From Clostridia bacterium (GTDB lineage Bacteria; Bacillota; Clostridia; Oscillospirales; CAG-272): 64,000 nt of DNA. The position numbers and the translations under genes were made by a program. The notes below the pieces were generated by a model, which saw only the letters and a program-made list of their open reading frames with translations, did not search any database and was not told where the DNA came from. Shown here piece by piece: positions 51,533 to 61,581 of this stretch; the stretch's first letter is position 1, and each line of letters opens with the position of its first letter. The stretch is from assembly GCA_017503325.1 (NCBI GenBank), contig JAFVTI010000035.1, forward strand, positions 62,001-126,000. The letters run 5' to 3'.

Positions 51533-52300
51533 TTAAGTCTGATTGTTTTGCGGCGCATCGGTGGCAACGCATACGCCGATCACGGTTGCCGGCTTATAGG
51601 GCCTGAGCTTTGCGGCGCATGCCGACAGCGTCGAGCCCGTGGTGACCACGTCGTCGACTAAGATTACGCACTTCCCTTTCAGATCGGCACAATGCTCGGG
51701 CACAGCCTCAAAGGCGGAAAACGCATTCTGCCTTCTCTGCTCCTCGCCAAGCATTTTTTGCACGCGACCGCCCGTGCGGCGGATCATCTTCACGGGCTTT
51801 TGCATCCCAAGCTCGTGCGAAAGAGCCATGCAAAGCCCCCTTGATTGGTCAAATCCGCGCGCCCGCTCTGCTTTTTTCGAGCGCGGCGCCCATACAAGCA
51901 CGGCATTCTCGGGCGTCTGCCCCAGTTCGACCAACTGCTTGTAGATCGCAGGTGCCAGCTCTGCCGCCAAAAAGGCCTGCAGCTCGGCACTTTCTTTATC
52001 CTTGAGCTTGAAGATGACGCGGTTTCCCACGCCCCCGCGCTTTTGCGGCTCGTATTCCACCAGCTTGATCAAAGCATCGATGCCATGCCTAGGCATGGCG
52101 TTGACCGGACGCTTGCAATCGGCCACCGGCTCTCCACAGCAATGACAAAGTGCCTCCTTCTGCGCGTCCCATTTGACAAGGCAAGCTGCGCAGAGTGCCC
52201 GCGGTGCGGCAGAAAACGCGTCGTCCAAAAGCACGCCGCAGGCGGCGCATTTCGGAGGAAACAGCAATCTGCGCAGCATTCTGAAGCTCTTTTTCATCAT
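51533..52300 (-). CDS. comF: ComF-family phosphoribosyltransferase-like protein
   Basis: 255 aa. The N-terminal zinc finger has two CxxC pairs: CAACGVLL (~18-25) and CHCCGE (~52-57), with another Cys in LCAACLV. The C-terminal PRTase-type domain has the phosphoribosyl loop CVILVDDVVTTGSTLS (~212-227) and RARGFDQSRGL, the ComF signature. ComF takes part in DNA uptake in competent species, perhaps handling single-stranded DNA or nucleotides. Its start overlaps the recD2 stop (4 nt), so it is coupled with the helicase; comM also occurs in this window. Other competence genes are not visible. Confidence 0.93.
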   Translation of the reverse strand: MMKKSFRMLRRLLFPPKCAACGVLLDDAFSAAPRALCAACLVKWDAQKEALCHCCGEPVADCKRPVNAMPRHGIDALIKLVEYEPQKRGGVGNRVIFKLKDKESAELQAFLAAELAPAIYKQLVELGQTPENAVLVWAPRSKKAERARGFDQSRGLCMALSHELGMQKPVKMIRRTGGRVQKMLGEEQRRQNAFSAFEAVPEHCADLKGKCVILVDDVVTTGSTLSACAAKLRPYKPATVIGVCVATDAPQNNQT

Positions 52301-54552
52301 TCCACCTCGGTGCGCAGGCGTTGCGCAAGTCCCGTATAGCGCATGGACTGGCGGTTATTGCTCACCATTTGCGCCACGACCTCTTCTCTGCCCACAAAGA
52401 TTACCATGTTCTGCGCACGCGTGACCGCGGTGTACAGCAAGTTTCGCGTCAGCAGCATGGGCGGTGCGGAATACATGGGCACAATCACGATGGGATACTC
52501 ACTACCCTGGCTCTTATGTACCGTGATGGCGTACGCATGCTCCAGATCCTCCAGCGAGGAAAACTCATATTCTACCAAGCGGTCGTCAAATTCGATCTCC
52601 ATGATGCGATCTGAGGGATGAATGCGACGGATCACACCCATATCGCCGTTGAAAATACCGCTTCCCTGCGTGCCGTCGGTCTTTTCCCAGGTCACGTCGT
52701 AGTTGTTTCTGACCTGCATGACGCGATCCCCCTCGCGGAACACAGTATCGCGGAAGGTATACTCCCGCTTGCCCTTTTCGGGCGGATTCATACGGCTTTG
52801 CAAGAGCAGATTGAGATGGTCGGTGCCGCCCTCACCGCGCCGCGAGGGCGTGATAATCTGCGTGCCGGTGCGCGCCATCTCCCCGTACGTGCGGGGCAGG
52901 CGGATCTGATACAGGTCTGCCACTGTCGCGGCGATCTGCGCGTCGCTTTGGCGCGGCAGGAAGAAAAAGTCGTTGTCCTTGACCGACAGATCGGGCATAA
53001 GGCCCTTATTGATGGCGTGCGCGTTGGTGACGATCAGCGATTTCTGCGCCTGGCGGAAGATCTCGTCCAGACACACCGTGGAAAAGCGGCCGCTTTCGAT
53101 CAGATCGTGCAGCACGTAGCCCGCGCCAACGCTGGGCAGCTGATCCGCGTCGCCGATCAAGATAAATCTCGCGCCCGGCTTGACCGCCTTGAGCAAATGG
53201 CACATCAGCGCGTTGTCCACCATGGACGCCTCGTCCACAATGATCACGTTTTCGTCCAGCAGATCCTGTTGGTTCTTGCGGAACTTGCCGCCGTCCGCGT
53301 CATCACCCGAAAATTCCATTTCCAGCAGTCTGTGAATGGTCTTTGCCTCGGTCTGCGTGGACTCGGACAGTCTTTTTGCAGCTCTGCCCGTGGGTGCTGC
53401 AAGTGCGACCTTGTGCCCCATTGCGTCAAAAATATCGATCAACGCGCGCACGACCGTGGTTTTACCCGTACCCGGGCCACCCGTCAATATCATCACACCG
53501 CTCTCCAGCGCTGCGTAAATGGCCTTTTTCTGCATATTCGCGTACTGCATGCCGTTTTTGCGCTCCTCATTGGCAATAAAGGCGTGCACGTCGCCCGCAT
53601 TGATTGCGGGACAAAGCTTGTCAAGCAGCACTAACTTCTCGGCAATATACACCTCCTGGGCATACACGCGCGAATCATACAGGTACTGCGTGCCGTCAAA
53701 CATGGAATAGCACACGCGGTTGTCGCCAAGCAGGCGGCTGAGTGCCCCGTTGGTTCTCTCCTCGTCGGTGCCAAGCAGCCTTGCAGCCCCCGCAACCAGC
53801 TTATCACGCGGCAGACAAACGTGCCCATTCTGCGCGGCGTTGGAGCGCAGCATATACAAAATGCCGCTCTTGATACGCTCCTCGTGGTCTGACGCAATGC
53901 CAAGGCTTTGCGCCATGGCGTCCGCGCGCTCAAAGCCGATGCCCTCAACCTCGTTGCAGAGCCTGTACGGGTTGGCGCGTGCGATATCCACCGCTGCGCT
54001 GCCCCATTGCTTATAGATGCGAACGGTCAGCGCCGCTCCGAAATAATCTCTGAAAAACATCATGGCGCTGCGAATCCCTGACTTCTCATTGAAATCCTTA
54101 CCAATCTCGCGCGCCTTTTTAAGTGTGATACCCGAGATCTCGGCCAGCCACTCGGGGTGCTTTTCCATGATCTCAAGCGTCTCTTCGCCGTATTTTGCCA
54201 CGATCTTTTGCGCGGTCTTGGGGCCGACGCCCTTGATCGCACCCGAGGCCAAATACCGCAGAATGGCAGATGCATCCGCAGGCATTTCACGCTCGTAGGA
54301 TTCCACGCGGAACTGCGTGCCGTACTTGGGGTTATGCACCCACTTGCCGTACGCATTGATGCGGTCGCCCTCGGCAATATACGGCATGGTACCCACAATG
54401 GTGATCAGCTCGTCGTCATCCGTGCCAAAGTCGCAAATGGCATAGCCGTTGTCCTCGTTTGCATAGATCACGTGCTCCACACTGCCCGACAGCTTGACCA
54501 GTCCCCGCTCGTCCGCCTCTTGGCCTTGCATGGATTCTTCATACTCCTGCAT
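52297..54552 (-). CDS. recD2: RecD2-type ATP-dependent 5'-3' DNA helicase
   Basis: 751 aa, SF1B helicase. An N-terminal OB-like domain (~10-90, SGSVEHVIYANEDNGYAICDF), then helix-hairpin-helix repeats (~100-190, GAIKGVGPKTAQKIVAKYG, LAEISGITLKKAREIG), and the motor with Walker A ILTGGPGTGKTT, motif Ia, Walker B VIIVDEASMVD, LIGDADQLPSVGAG and the C-terminal VHKSQGSEYPIVIVP and YTAVTRAQ. It acts in replication-fork and mismatch-type repair in species without RecBCD. MQEYEES is chosen since AAGGAG lies 7 nt before its ATG; the longer frame runs back over the preceding small gene. It overlaps comF. Confidence 0.95.
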   Translation of the reverse strand: MQEYEESMQGQEADERGLVKLSGSVEHVIYANEDNGYAICDFGTDDDELITIVGTMPYIAEGDRINAYGKWVHNPKYGTQFRVESYEREMPADASAILRYLASGAIKGVGPKTAQKIVAKYGEETLEIMEKHPEWLAEISGITLKKAREIGKDFNEKSGIRSAMMFFRDYFGAALTVRIYKQWGSAAVDIARANPYRLCNEVEGIGFERADAMAQSLGIASDHEERIKSGILYMLRSNAAQNGHVCLPRDKLVAGAARLLGTDEERTNGALSRLLGDNRVCYSMFDGTQYLYDSRVYAQEVYIAEKLVLLDKLCPAINAGDVHAFIANEERKNGMQYANMQKKAIYAALESGVMILTGGPGTGKTTVVRALIDIFDAMGHKVALAAPTGRAAKRLSESTQTEAKTIHRLLEMEFSGDDADGGKFRKNQQDLLDENVIIVDEASMVDNALMCHLLKAVKPGARFILIGDADQLPSVGAGYVLHDLIESGRFSTVCLDEIFRQAQKSLIVTNAHAINKGLMPDLSVKDNDFFFLPRQSDAQIAATVADLYQIRLPRTYGEMARTGTQIITPSRRGEGGTDHLNLLLQSRMNPPEKGKREYTFRDTVFREGDRVMQVRNNYDVTWEKTDGTQGSGIFNGDMGVIRRIHPSDRIMEIEFDDRLVEYEFSSLEDLEHAYAITVHKSQGSEYPIVIVPMYSAPPMLLTRNLLYTAVTRAQNMVIFVGREEVVAQMVSNNRQSMRYTGLAQRLRTEVE

Positions 54553-54574
54553 TTTGCATCTCCTTTCCCATAAA

Positions 54575-54904
54575 TTACCGAATGATCCTGTACTCCGCGC
54601 CGTATCTTGCCAGTAATTCCAGCGTCGTTTCAAAAGGAACGCCGTCCCGACCGACACAGCCGTTCATAAGCGAGGCGTCGATCAGCACGATCACGCGCCT
54701 TGCCCCTTTACGAAAAAATGCGGAATGTGCCTCATGCAACAGCACGTCAAGCATTTCCGCATCTTTTTCATTTTTGAGCTCCACGGCTGCCACCACCTGT
54801 CCCGACGAGAAAAACGCCTCGATGGGAAATTTGATGGCACACCACAGCCCGAATACCGACAACAGCGACACAGTCACCGCAAGCACGGTATATATCATAT
54901 CCAT
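54575..54904 (-). CDS. small membrane-anchored protein, unrecognised
   Basis: 109 aa. One N-terminal transmembrane segment (MIYTVLAVTVSLLSVFGLWCAI, ~3-24) then a soluble ~80-aa alpha/beta domain: VVAAVELKNEKDAEMLDVLLHEA, ARRVIVLIDASLMNGC and TLELLARYGAEYRI. The pattern VIVLIDASL followed by a helix looks like a small Rossmann or nucleotide-like half-domain, but I know no family for it. It sits between metK (42 nt) and recD2 (22 nt) and is cotranscribed with them by spacing. Its GGGGGTG ribosome site is inside a hairpin at 54909-54936, so its translation could be modulated. Confidence 0.65.
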   Translation of the reverse strand: MDMIYTVLAVTVSLLSVFGLWCAIKFPIEAFFSSGQVVAAVELKNEKDAEMLDVLLHEAHSAFFRKGARRVIVLIDASLMNGCVGRDGVPFETTLELLARYGAEYRIIR

Positions 54905-54908
54905 TTCA

Positions 54909-54936
54909 TCACCCCCGCACAGTATATGCAGGGTGA
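54909..54936 (-). promoter_or_regulatory. hairpin covering the ribosome site of the small membrane protein
   Basis: On the minus strand TCACCC (54936-54931) pairs with GGGTGA (54914-54909) and takes in part of the GGGGGTGATGAA leader just upstream of ATG54904. T-run on + strand only, so it is not a minus-strand terminator. Confidence 0.4.
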
Positions 54937-54946
54937 TTTTTTGCCG

Positions 54947-56128
54947 TTACAGCAGCTCCGCAGCCAGTACGGGAGCAAGGTCTCTTGCCTCCCAAGGAGC
55001 GTCCACGTCTTCTCTGCCCATGTGACCGTAAGCGGCAACAGCAGAATAGATAGGTCTGCGCAGATCAAAGCGCTTGATAATGGCAGCGGGACGCAGATCA
55101 ACGTGACGCAGCACCGCCTCGGAGATCTTTTCCTCGTCCACCTTTGCAGTGCCGAAGGTATCGATCATGACGGACACGGGCTTTGCAACGCCGATCGCGT
55201 ATGCAACCTGTACCTCACATTGATCGGCAAGGCCTGCAGCAACTACGTTCTTGGCAATGTATCTTGCAGCGTAGGATGCGGAACGGTCCACCTTGGTGGG
55301 GTCCTTACCCGAGAATGCACCGCCGCCGTGGCGTGCATATCCGCCGTATGTATCTACAATAATCTTTCTGCCAGTAAGTCCTGTGTCACCTGCAGGGCCG
55401 CCGATGACGAATCTGCCGGTGGGATTGACGTAGATCTTGGTGTCCGCGTCGATCAGGTGTGCGGGCACGATGGGCTCGATGACGTGCTTGATCATATCTG
55501 CACGGATCTGCTCCACCTCTACCTCGGGGCTGTGCTGGGTGGAAATAACCAGCGCATCCACGCGAACAGGCTTGCCGTCGTGATATTCCACAGTCACCTG
55601 GGTCTTGCCGTCGGGACGCAGATAGGTCAGCATACCGTTCTTGCGCACTTCGGTCAATCTCATTGCCATCTTGTGTGCAAGAGAGATGGGCAGAGGCATC
55701 AGCTCCTCAGTCTCGTTGCACGCATAACCGAACATCAGGCCCTGGTCGCCGGCACCGGTGTCCAGGCCGTCGGTATCCACGCCCGCCTTGGCCTCCAGAG
55801 ACTTATCAACGCCCATTGCAATATCGGGGCTCTGCTCGTGGATCGAGTTGATCACGGCGCAGCTGTCACAGTCAAAGCCATACTTTGCGCGGTCGTAGCC
55901 GATCTCGCGTACAGTCTCTCTGACGATGGTCTGAATGTCTACGTATGCGGAGGTGGTGATCTCACCCATGACGCATACAAGACCGGTGGTAACAAAGGTC
56001 TCGCAGGCTACGCGAGCCATCGGGTCGGCTGCCAGCATGCTGTCCAGTACAGCGTCCGAGATCTTGTCACAAATTTTATCGGGATGTCCTTCGGTTACGG
56101 ATTCGCTTGTAAACAGTACTTTTTTCAT
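54947..56128 (-). CDS. metK: S-adenosylmethionine synthetase
   Basis: A 393-aa cytoplasmic enzyme making SAM from ATP and methionine. Motifs: [20 protein letters not shown], seen in part as GHPDK (ATP site), [48 protein letters not shown] and [17 protein letters not shown] (the P-loop). Length is normal. No SAM riboswitch (S-box) can be fitted in the 45-nt leader, so control of metK differs from the usual Firmicute scheme, or comes from the long run headed by the FMN riboswitch. It feeds SAM to methylases such as RsmI in this window. Confidence 0.97.
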   Translation of the reverse strand: MKKVLFTSESVTEGHPDKICDKISDAVLDSMLAADPMARVACETFVTTGLVCVMGEITTSAYVDIQTIVRETVREIGYDRAKYGFDCDSCAVINSIHEQSPDIAMGVDKSLEAKAGVDTDGLDTGAGDQGLMFGYACNETEELMPLPISLAHKMAMRLTEVRKNGMLTYLRPDGKTQVTVEYHDGKPVRVDALVISTQHSPEVEVEQIRADMIKHVIEPIVPAHLIDADTKIYVNPTGRFVIGGPAGDTGLTGRKIIVDTYGGYARHGGGAFSGKDPTKVDRSASYAARYIAKNVVAAGLADQCEVQVAYAIGVAKPVSVMIDTFGTAKVDEEKISEAVLRHVDLRPAAIIKRFDLRRPIYSAVAAYGHMGREDVDAPWEARDLAPVLAAELL

Positions 56129-56173
56129 GTCAATTCCCTCTTTTTGTATATCTTATATATCTATTCTTTATTT

Positions 56174-56698
56174 TCAGATCAAAATGCTCAGCCATTCAAT
56201 GCCGCTGGCAACGCCAAAGCAGAGCAAGGACACGACAACGCCCGCGATCATCACGCCAAGCAATGCCGAGAGCATAGCCTTCCAGAAGTTCATGCGGATT
56301 GTGGCAGCCACCAGCGAGCCTGTCCATGCGCCTGTCATGGGCAGCGGGATGGCAACAAACAGACACACGCCCCAAAAGCCGTAGCGTTGGATCTTGTCCG
56401 TGTTTTTCTCCGCCTTGCGTCTGATCCATGCAGCCACAGCACGCACGAATCTGACAGGCACTTTCTCCATCAGATCAAGTACCTGACGGATCAGCAGCAG
56501 GATAAACGGCACGGGGATCATGTTGCCCACGACTGCCAACAGATAAGTCAGCCACCAGGGCGTTTGCGGATCGGTAAACCAACCCAGCGGGATCGCGCCG
56601 CGCAGCTCAATGACCGGCACCATGGAGCACAGCACGATACCCAGCTCCTTGCCGCCGCTCATGAGAAAACCCACGAGCGCTTGTTTGATTTCTTCCAT
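56174..56698 (-). CDS. small multidrug-export-like membrane protein (COG2426)
   Basis: 174 aa, five or so transmembrane segments (GIVLCSMVPVIELRGAIPLG, LTYLLAVVGNMIPVPFILLLI, GVCLFVAIPLPMTGAWTGSL, SALLGVMIAGVVVSLLCFG). The ELRGAIP and PLPMTGAWTG signatures match the COG2426/Sm_multidrug_ex family. The export label comes from database naming; the real substrate is not known, and the fold is related to DedA-type proteins. ATG56698 has TTGGAG upstream; the longer frame is not used. It lies 31 nt behind ribU and 45 nt ahead of metK. Confidence 0.85.
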   Translation of the reverse strand: MEEIKQALVGFLMSGGKELGIVLCSMVPVIELRGAIPLGWFTDPQTPWWLTYLLAVVGNMIPVPFILLLIRQVLDLMEKVPVRFVRAVAAWIRRKAEKNTDKIQRYGFWGVCLFVAIPLPMTGAWTGSLVAATIRMNFWKAMLSALLGVMIAGVVVSLLCFGVASGIEWLSILI

Positions 56699-56729
56699 AT
56701 TTACTCCAATATTGATTCCAAATACAGGA

Positions 56730-57449
56730 TTATTCCGCCCACAGATCCACGAACCACTCAGCTTCTCCGCCCAGGATGACAAAGAACAGAATCAGCGAAG
56801 CGGCCACCAATGCCAGGCCTGCTACCGTGATCAGCAGATTGGTTTTCTTATCTGCGGCAATTTTGGTTTCCATGCTCGCCCCAGCGATCTTGACACGCGC
56901 ATAGCGCAGCGCGACGGAAACCGGTTTATAAAGGATCATGACCAGCGCGGCATTGAGCACCGCCTTGGTCAGATTAAAAGGCAAAATTAAGGTGGGAAGC
57001 ATTGCCATAACTGCTTCTCGAGTATACACCTCGGGAGCAAACAGCGGTGCAACAATCAAATTCATGCCAAGCATGAACGCTGTCATGCTCAGCACGGCAG
57101 CCAAAAGGCCAACGACAGCTCCCAAAAGGTCGCGGCGGAAGCGATAGATCAGCGCAGCAACCACCGCAAAGGATGCCGAGGACACAAAATCCATCAAAAG
57201 CCCGTACACGCCGGTGTCGCCGATCGTCAAAAATTCAAGCAGAGCCGTTACCGCAGAAATAACAACTGCGGCCAAGGGCCCGAACAAAAGTCCGCCTATT
57301 GTGATGATGGCGTCCTTGATATCAAAGGTCAAAAAAACCACGTTGATACGGAAAAGCGGCATGACCGCAAACGCAAGTGCGCAAAACAGCGCGATCATGA
57401 CCATGCGCAAAATACGTTCCTTTGCGCTCGTTCTGATGTTATTCTTCAT
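56730..57449 (-). CDS. ribU: riboflavin ECF-transporter S component (RibU-like)
   Basis: 239 aa, a six-helix S component that binds riboflavin/FMN and joins a shared EcfA-EcfT module (not in this window). MIALFCALAFAVMPLFRIN, KDAIITIGGLLFGPLAAVV, SAVTALLEFLTIG and GLLMDFVSSASFAVVAALIY are typical. The assignment is strengthened by the FMN riboswitch 60 nt upstream on the same strand. A C-terminal extra segment (~195-239) adds a further transmembrane helix (LLITVAGLALVAASLILFFVIL) not found in the minimal family, perhaps an added tail. Start MKNNIRTS has GGGGGA in the riboswitch hairpin. Confidence 0.9.
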   Translation of the reverse strand: MKNNIRTSAKERILRMVMIALFCALAFAVMPLFRINVVFLTFDIKDAIITIGGLLFGPLAAVVISAVTALLEFLTIGDTGVYGLLMDFVSSASFAVVAALIYRFRRDLLGAVVGLLAAVLSMTAFMLGMNLIVAPLFAPEVYTREAVMAMLPTLILPFNLTKAVLNAALVMILYKPVSVALRYARVKIAGASMETKIAADKKTNLLITVAGLALVAASLILFFVILGGEAEWFVDLWAE

Positions 57450-57450
57450 A

Positions 57451-57477
57451 AAAAATCCCCCTTTTATGTGTGGGGGA
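57451..57477 (-). terminator. FMN-riboswitch expression platform hairpin
   Basis: On the minus strand TCCCCC (57477-57472) pairs with GGGGGA (57461-57456), followed by six Ts and the ribU ATG. The right arm is the ribosome site, so this hairpin could both stop transcription and hide the site. Confidence 0.6.
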
Positions 57478-57508
57478 AAGGACAATTTCGCCCGCGCACG
57501 GGCTTGCT

Positions 57509-57662
57509 TATTCTTTCCCATCCGGACTTTCTCGCGTAAGCGAAAGCTTGCGCGTATACCGTCGGTCAAGGAATCTCACCTTGTCGGCCCTTGCCTTTGC
57601 AAGAGTTTGCAGACTCTCCGTTTTCGGACTCACTGCCGGTATGGAATCTCACCAATTCTCAA
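57509..57662 (-). ncRNA. FMN riboswitch (RFN element)
   Basis: Conserved RFN boxes on the minus strand in order: GGTGAGATTCC then ACCGGCAGTGAGTCCG; GGTGAGATTCC-TTGACCGACGGTATA; and AGTCCGGATGGGAAAGAA. Two GGTGAGATTCC-type segments with the ACCGRCRGT pair are diagnostic of the aptamer. The variable arm (GCGCAAGCTTTCGCTTACGCG) is a hairpin. It controls ribU, and by spacing possibly the six genes behind it, and should turn them off when FMN is plentiful. Confidence 0.93.
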
Positions 57663-57671
57663 AAATAATCA

Positions 57672-57714
57672 AAACAAAATGGGGGGATGGGATGAAGCTC
57701 ATCCCATCCCCCGA
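57672..57714 (-). terminator. terminator of the tuf end of the str operon
   Basis: GGGGGATGGGATGA facing TCATCCCATCCCCC, then ATTTTGTTTTG on the minus strand, just upstream of the FMN riboswitch. Confidence 0.72.
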
Positions 57715-57742
57715 AAATTTTACGTCAAATTATGAGCGCAAA

Positions 57743-58948
57743 TTACTCGATGATAGCGGAAACGACGCCGGAACCAACGGTTCTGCCACCCTCACGGATA
57801 GCGAAACGCAGACCCTCTTCGCAAGCGATGGGGGTGATCAGCTCAACGGTCATGTCAACGTTGTCACCGGGGCGGCACATCTCAACGCCTGCAGGCAGGG
57901 AGATAACGCCGGTAACGTCGGTGGTTCTGAAGTAGAACTGAGGTCTGTAACCAGCCAGGAAGGGCTTCTTACGGCCGCCTTCCTTCTCAGTCAGAACGTA
58001 TACGTGGCCAACGAACTTGGTGTGGGGGTTAACGGAACCGGGCTTAGCCAGAACCTGACCTCTTTCGATGCCGTCCTTAGCAATGCCACGGAGCAGAGCA
58101 CCAATGTTGTCACCAGCCTCTGCCTGGGGCAGCAGCTTGTGGAACATCTCAACACCGGTAACGGTGGTGGAAGTTCTCTCGTCGGACAGACCAACGATCT
58201 CAACAACGTCACCAACCTTGATGGTACCTCTCTCAACTCTACCGGTAGCAACAGTACCACGGCCGGAGATGGAGAATACGTCCTCAACGGGCATCAGGAA
58301 GGGCTTGTCGGACTGACGCTCGGGAGTGGGGATATACTCGTCAACCTGCTCCATCAGCTCGAGAATGCAAGCATACTCGGGAGCGGAGAGGTCGGTGTTG
58401 GAAGACTCAAGAGCCTCACGAGCGGAACCGCGAACGATCGGAATGTCGTCGCCGGGGAACTCGTACTGAGACAGCAGATCACGGATCTCCATCTCTACCA
58501 GGTCGAGCAGCTCATCGTCGTCAACCAGGTCGGTCTTGTTCATGAATACTACGATTGCGGGAACGCCTACCTGACGAGCAAGCAGAACGTGCTCTCTGGT
58601 CTGCTGGAGAGGACCGTCAGTACCTGCAACAACCAGGATAGCGCCGTCCATCTGTGCAGCACCGGTGATCATGTTCTTAACGTAGGCGGCGTGGCCGGCG
58701 CAGTTAACGTGAGCGTAGTGACGGTTCTCAGTCTCGTACTCAACGTGTCTGGTGTTGATTGTGATACCTCTTGCTCTTTCCTCGGGAGCGTTGTCGATCT
58801 GGTCGTATGCCATGAACTCAACGTTACCATGGCTCAGGGACAGAGTCTTGGTGATAGCAGCGGTCAGAGTGGTCTTACCGTGGTCAACGTGACCGATGGT
58901 ACCAATGTTAACGTGGGGCTTGGTTCTTTCAAATGTTTGCTTTGCCAT
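57743..58948 (-). CDS. tuf: elongation factor Tu
   Basis: 401 aa. GTPase that delivers aminoacyl-tRNA to the ribosome. G-motifs: [10 protein letters not shown] (G1), RARGITINT (switch I/G2), DCAGH here as [12 protein letters not shown] (G3, see note), MNKTDLVD (G4) and GSAREALE (G5). The G3 motif normally reads DCPGH; this copy reads NCAGH (VNCAGHAAY), with the aspartate replaced by asparagine and proline by alanine. Domains II and III follow ([27 protein letters not shown]). It is the last gene of the rpsL-rpsG-fusA-tuf operon and lies 53 nt behind fusA. Because the G3 aspartate is usually invariant, the change deserves checking against sequencing error. Confidence 0.95.
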   Translation of the reverse strand: MAKQTFERTKPHVNIGTIGHVDHGKTTLTAAITKTLSLSHGNVEFMAYDQIDNAPEERARGITINTRHVEYETENRHYAHVNCAGHAAYVKNMITGAAQMDGAILVVAGTDGPLQQTREHVLLARQVGVPAIVVFMNKTDLVDDDELLDLVEMEIRDLLSQYEFPGDDIPIVRGSAREALESSNTDLSAPEYACILELMEQVDEYIPTPERQSDKPFLMPVEDVFSISGRGTVATGRVERGTIKVGDVVEIVGLSDERTSTTVTGVEMFHKLLPQAEAGDNIGALLRGIAKDGIERGQVLAKPGSVNPHTKFVGHVYVLTEKEGGRKKPFLAGYRPQFYFRTTDVTGVISLPAGVEMCRPGDNVDMTVELITPIACEEGLRFAIREGGRTVGSGVVSAIIE

Positions 58949-59001
58949 TTTGAAAATCCTCCGTAAATATTCTTTCTTTAAATTTTTGTGTTTTTAATGT
59001 C

Positions 59002-61086
59002 TCAGTCGTTCTTCGCGCGACTCTTGACAATGGTTTCCTGAATGGACTTGGGTACCTCAGCGAAGTGGCTGGGCTCCATGGAGTAGATGCCACGGCCCTG
59101 GGTCTTGGAACGCAGGTCGGTAGCATAACCGAACATTTCGGACAGCGGCACGTGTGCGATGATCTCTTCAACGCCACCGGTGCGAGCTTCCATAGTGCTG
59201 ATCTGACCACGACGGGAGTTAAAGTCACCAATAACTTCACCCATGTAGTCCTCGGGAACGATGGTAACGACCTTCATCATAGGCTCGGTGAGCACGGGGT
59301 CTGCCTTACGCATAGCTTCCTTGAATGCCATAGAGCCGGCAATCTTGAATGCCATTTCGGAAGAGTCGACTTCGTGGTAAGAACCGTCGTAAAGGGTTAC
59401 CTTAACGTCAACTACGCTGTAGCCTGCGAGCACACCGCTCTGCATAGCGCCCTGGATACCTGCATCAACTGCGGGGATATATTCCTTCGGGATGGAACCG
59501 CCAACGGTTGCGTTAACGAATTCGTAACCCTTACCGGGCTCATTGGGCTCAACGATGATCTTGACGTGACCGTACTGACCGGAACCACCGGACTGACGCT
59601 TGTACTTGCACTCATGGTCGACCTTCTTACGGATGGTCTCCTTGTATGCAACCTGGGGCTTACCAATGTTTGCCTCAACCTTGAACTCACGCAGCAGTCT
59701 GTCTACGATGATTTCCAGGTGAAGCTCGCCCATACCTGCGATAATGGTCTGGCCGGTTTCTTCATCAGTGTAGGTTCTGAAGGTGGGGTCTTCCTCTGCA
59801 AGCTTTGCAAGTGCAATACCCATCTTCTCCTGGCCTGCTCTGGTCTTAGGCTCGATTGCCTGACGGATAACGGGCTCGGGGAATTCCATGTTTTCAAGGA
59901 TAATGGGCTTCTTTTCGTCGCAGAAGGTATCACCCGTGGTGGAATAACGGATACCGATTGCAGCAGCAATATCACCGCTGTAGCATGCGTCGATGTCCTT
60001 ACGGTCGTTTGCATGCATCTGCAGGATTCTGCCCAGACGCTCGCGCTTACCCTTGGTAGAGTTGTAAACGGTGTCGCCTGCATTGATAATGCCCGAGTAT
60101 ACGCGGAAATAGCAAAGCTTTCCTACGAAGGGGTCGGTCATGATCTTGAATGCCAGAGCACTCATGGGCTCGGTATCGGATGCGTGTCTCTCGTCTTCCT
60201 CATCAGTATCGGGGTTTACACCGGTTACGGGAGGAATATCGAGAGGAGAAGGCATATAATCGATGACTGCATCGAGCAGCTTCTGAACGCCCTTGTTACG
60301 GTAAGAGGTACCGCAAACAACGGGAACGATTCTGTTATCGATGCAAGCCTGGCGCAGAGCGCCCTTAATCTCCTCTTCGGTGAGCTCTTCATCGCAGAGG
60401 AACTTTTCCATCAGCTCGTCGTCCTGCTCTGCAGCTGCCTCTACCATCTTTGCACGGTATTCCTGAGCAAGCTCCAGCATATCCTCGGGGATGGGCTCGA
60501 TTCTGATGTCCTTACCAAGGTCGTCATAGTAAACAACTGCTTCCATCTTGACAAGGTCAATGATGCCGCGGAATGTCATCTCCTTACCGATAGGCAGCTG
60601 GATCGGAACTGCATTGGTGTGCAGTCTCTCCTTCATCATGCCCAGCACGCGGTAGAAGTCCGCGCCGGTGATGTCCATCTTGTTTACATATGCCATTCTC
60701 GGTACACGGTATTTGTCTGCCTGTCTCCAGACAGTTTCGGACTGAGGTTCAACGCCACCCTTAGCGCAGAATACGGTCACTGCGCCGTCGAGAACGCGAA
60801 GAGATCTTTCAACCTCTACGGTAAAGTCAACGTGGCCGGGGGTGTCGATCAGGTTCAGGCGGTGACCCTTCCATACGCAGGTAGTTGCTGCGGATGTAAT
60901 GGTAATACCTCTTTCCTGCTCTTCTTCCATCCAGTCCATCGTTGCGGCGCCTTGGTGTACCTCACCCAGCTTATGAGTCTTACCTGTGTAGAACAGGATT
61001 CTCTCAGAGGTGGTTGTTTTACCGGCATCGATGTGAGCCATGATACCGATATTTCGCGTATTTTCAAGCGAATATTCCCTAGGCAT
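59002..61086 (-). CDS. fusA: elongation factor G
   Basis: 694 aa; GTPase driving translocation of tRNAs and mRNA. Motifs: [17 protein letters not shown] (G1), [11 protein letters not shown] (G2), [11 protein letters not shown] (G3) and [10 protein letters not shown] (G4). Domains II-V follow in order with [49 protein letters not shown] seen as [13 protein letters not shown], and IPEDYMG-type [13 protein letters not shown] near the end. Length is normal. It is the third gene of the str operon, 25 nt behind rpsG and 53 nt ahead of tuf; a good ribosome site precedes the ATG. Confidence 0.98.
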   Translation of the reverse strand: MPREYSLENTRNIGIMAHIDAGKTTTSERILFYTGKTHKLGEVHQGAATMDWMEEEQERGITITSAATTCVWKGHRLNLIDTPGHVDFTVEVERSLRVLDGAVTVFCAKGGVEPQSETVWRQADKYRVPRMAYVNKMDITGADFYRVLGMMKERLHTNAVPIQLPIGKEMTFRGIIDLVKMEAVVYYDDLGKDIRIEPIPEDMLELAQEYRAKMVEAAAEQDDELMEKFLCDEELTEEEIKGALRQACIDNRIVPVVCGTSYRNKGVQKLLDAVIDYMPSPLDIPPVTGVNPDTDEEDERHASDTEPMSALAFKIMTDPFVGKLCYFRVYSGIINAGDTVYNSTKGKRERLGRILQMHANDRKDIDACYSGDIAAAIGIRYSTTGDTFCDEKKPIILENMEFPEPVIRQAIEPKTRAGQEKMGIALAKLAEEDPTFRTYTDEETGQTIIAGMGELHLEIIVDRLLREFKVEANIGKPQVAYKETIRKKVDHECKYKRQSGGSGQYGHVKIIVEPNEPGKGYEFVNATVGGSIPKEYIPAVDAGIQGAMQSGVLAGYSVVDVKVTLYDGSYHEVDSSEMAFKIAGSMAFKEAMRKADPVLTEPMMKVVTIVPEDYMGEVIGDFNSRRGQISTMEARTGGVEEIIAHVPLSEMFGYATDLRSKTQGRGIYSMEPSHFAEVPKSIQETIVKSRAKND

Positions 61087-61110
61087 ATTCTAACGGTCTC
61101 CTTGATAAAA

Positions 61111-61581
61111 TTAGTATCTGTAGTGTGCGAAAGCCTTGTTGGCTTCTGCCATTCTGTGTGTTTCTTCCTTCTTCTTGAATGCGCCACCGGCATTGTTGAT
61201 AGCGTCCATCATCTCACCAGCGAGACGCTCTGCCATGGTAGCTTCTCCGCGCTTTCTTGCATAAGCAACCAGCCAGCGGAGTCCAAGGGTCTGCTTACGG
61301 TCAGCTCTTACTTCCATCGGTACCTGGTAAGTGGAACCACCTACACGGCGAGCCTTTACTTCAAGCTCAGGCATGATGTTGTCAAGAGCAGCCTGGAATA
61401 CCTCAAGGGGATTCTTGCCCTGCTTTGCTTCGATGATCTCAAATGCATCGTAAACAATCTTCTGAGCAACTCCCTTCTTGCCGTCATACATCACGTTGTT
61501 GATCAGCTTGGTTACAAGCTTGGAATTATACAACGGATCCGGCAATACATCTCTTTTGGATATACGACCTCTTCTCGGCAC
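61111..61581 (-). CDS. rpsG: 30S ribosomal protein S7
   Basis: 156 aa, the usual length. S7 nucleates assembly of the 30S head by binding the 3' major domain of 16S r[18 protein letters not shown] at the start, [36 protein letters not shown] and [16 protein letters not shown] are family blocks. The start is GTG61581: GGAGG lies 8 nt upstream and the product then begins at the canonical PRRG; the longer ATG frame adds only noncanonical residues over the ribosome site. Second gene of the str operon. Confidence 0.97.
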   Translation of the reverse strand: MPRRGRISKRDVLPDPLYNSKLVTKLINNVMYDGKKGVAQKIVYDAFEIIEAKQGKNPLEVFQAALDNIMPELEVKARRVGGSTYQVPMEVRADRKQTLGLRWLVAYARKRGEATMAERLAGEMMDAINNAGGAFKKKEETHRMAEANKAFAHYRY

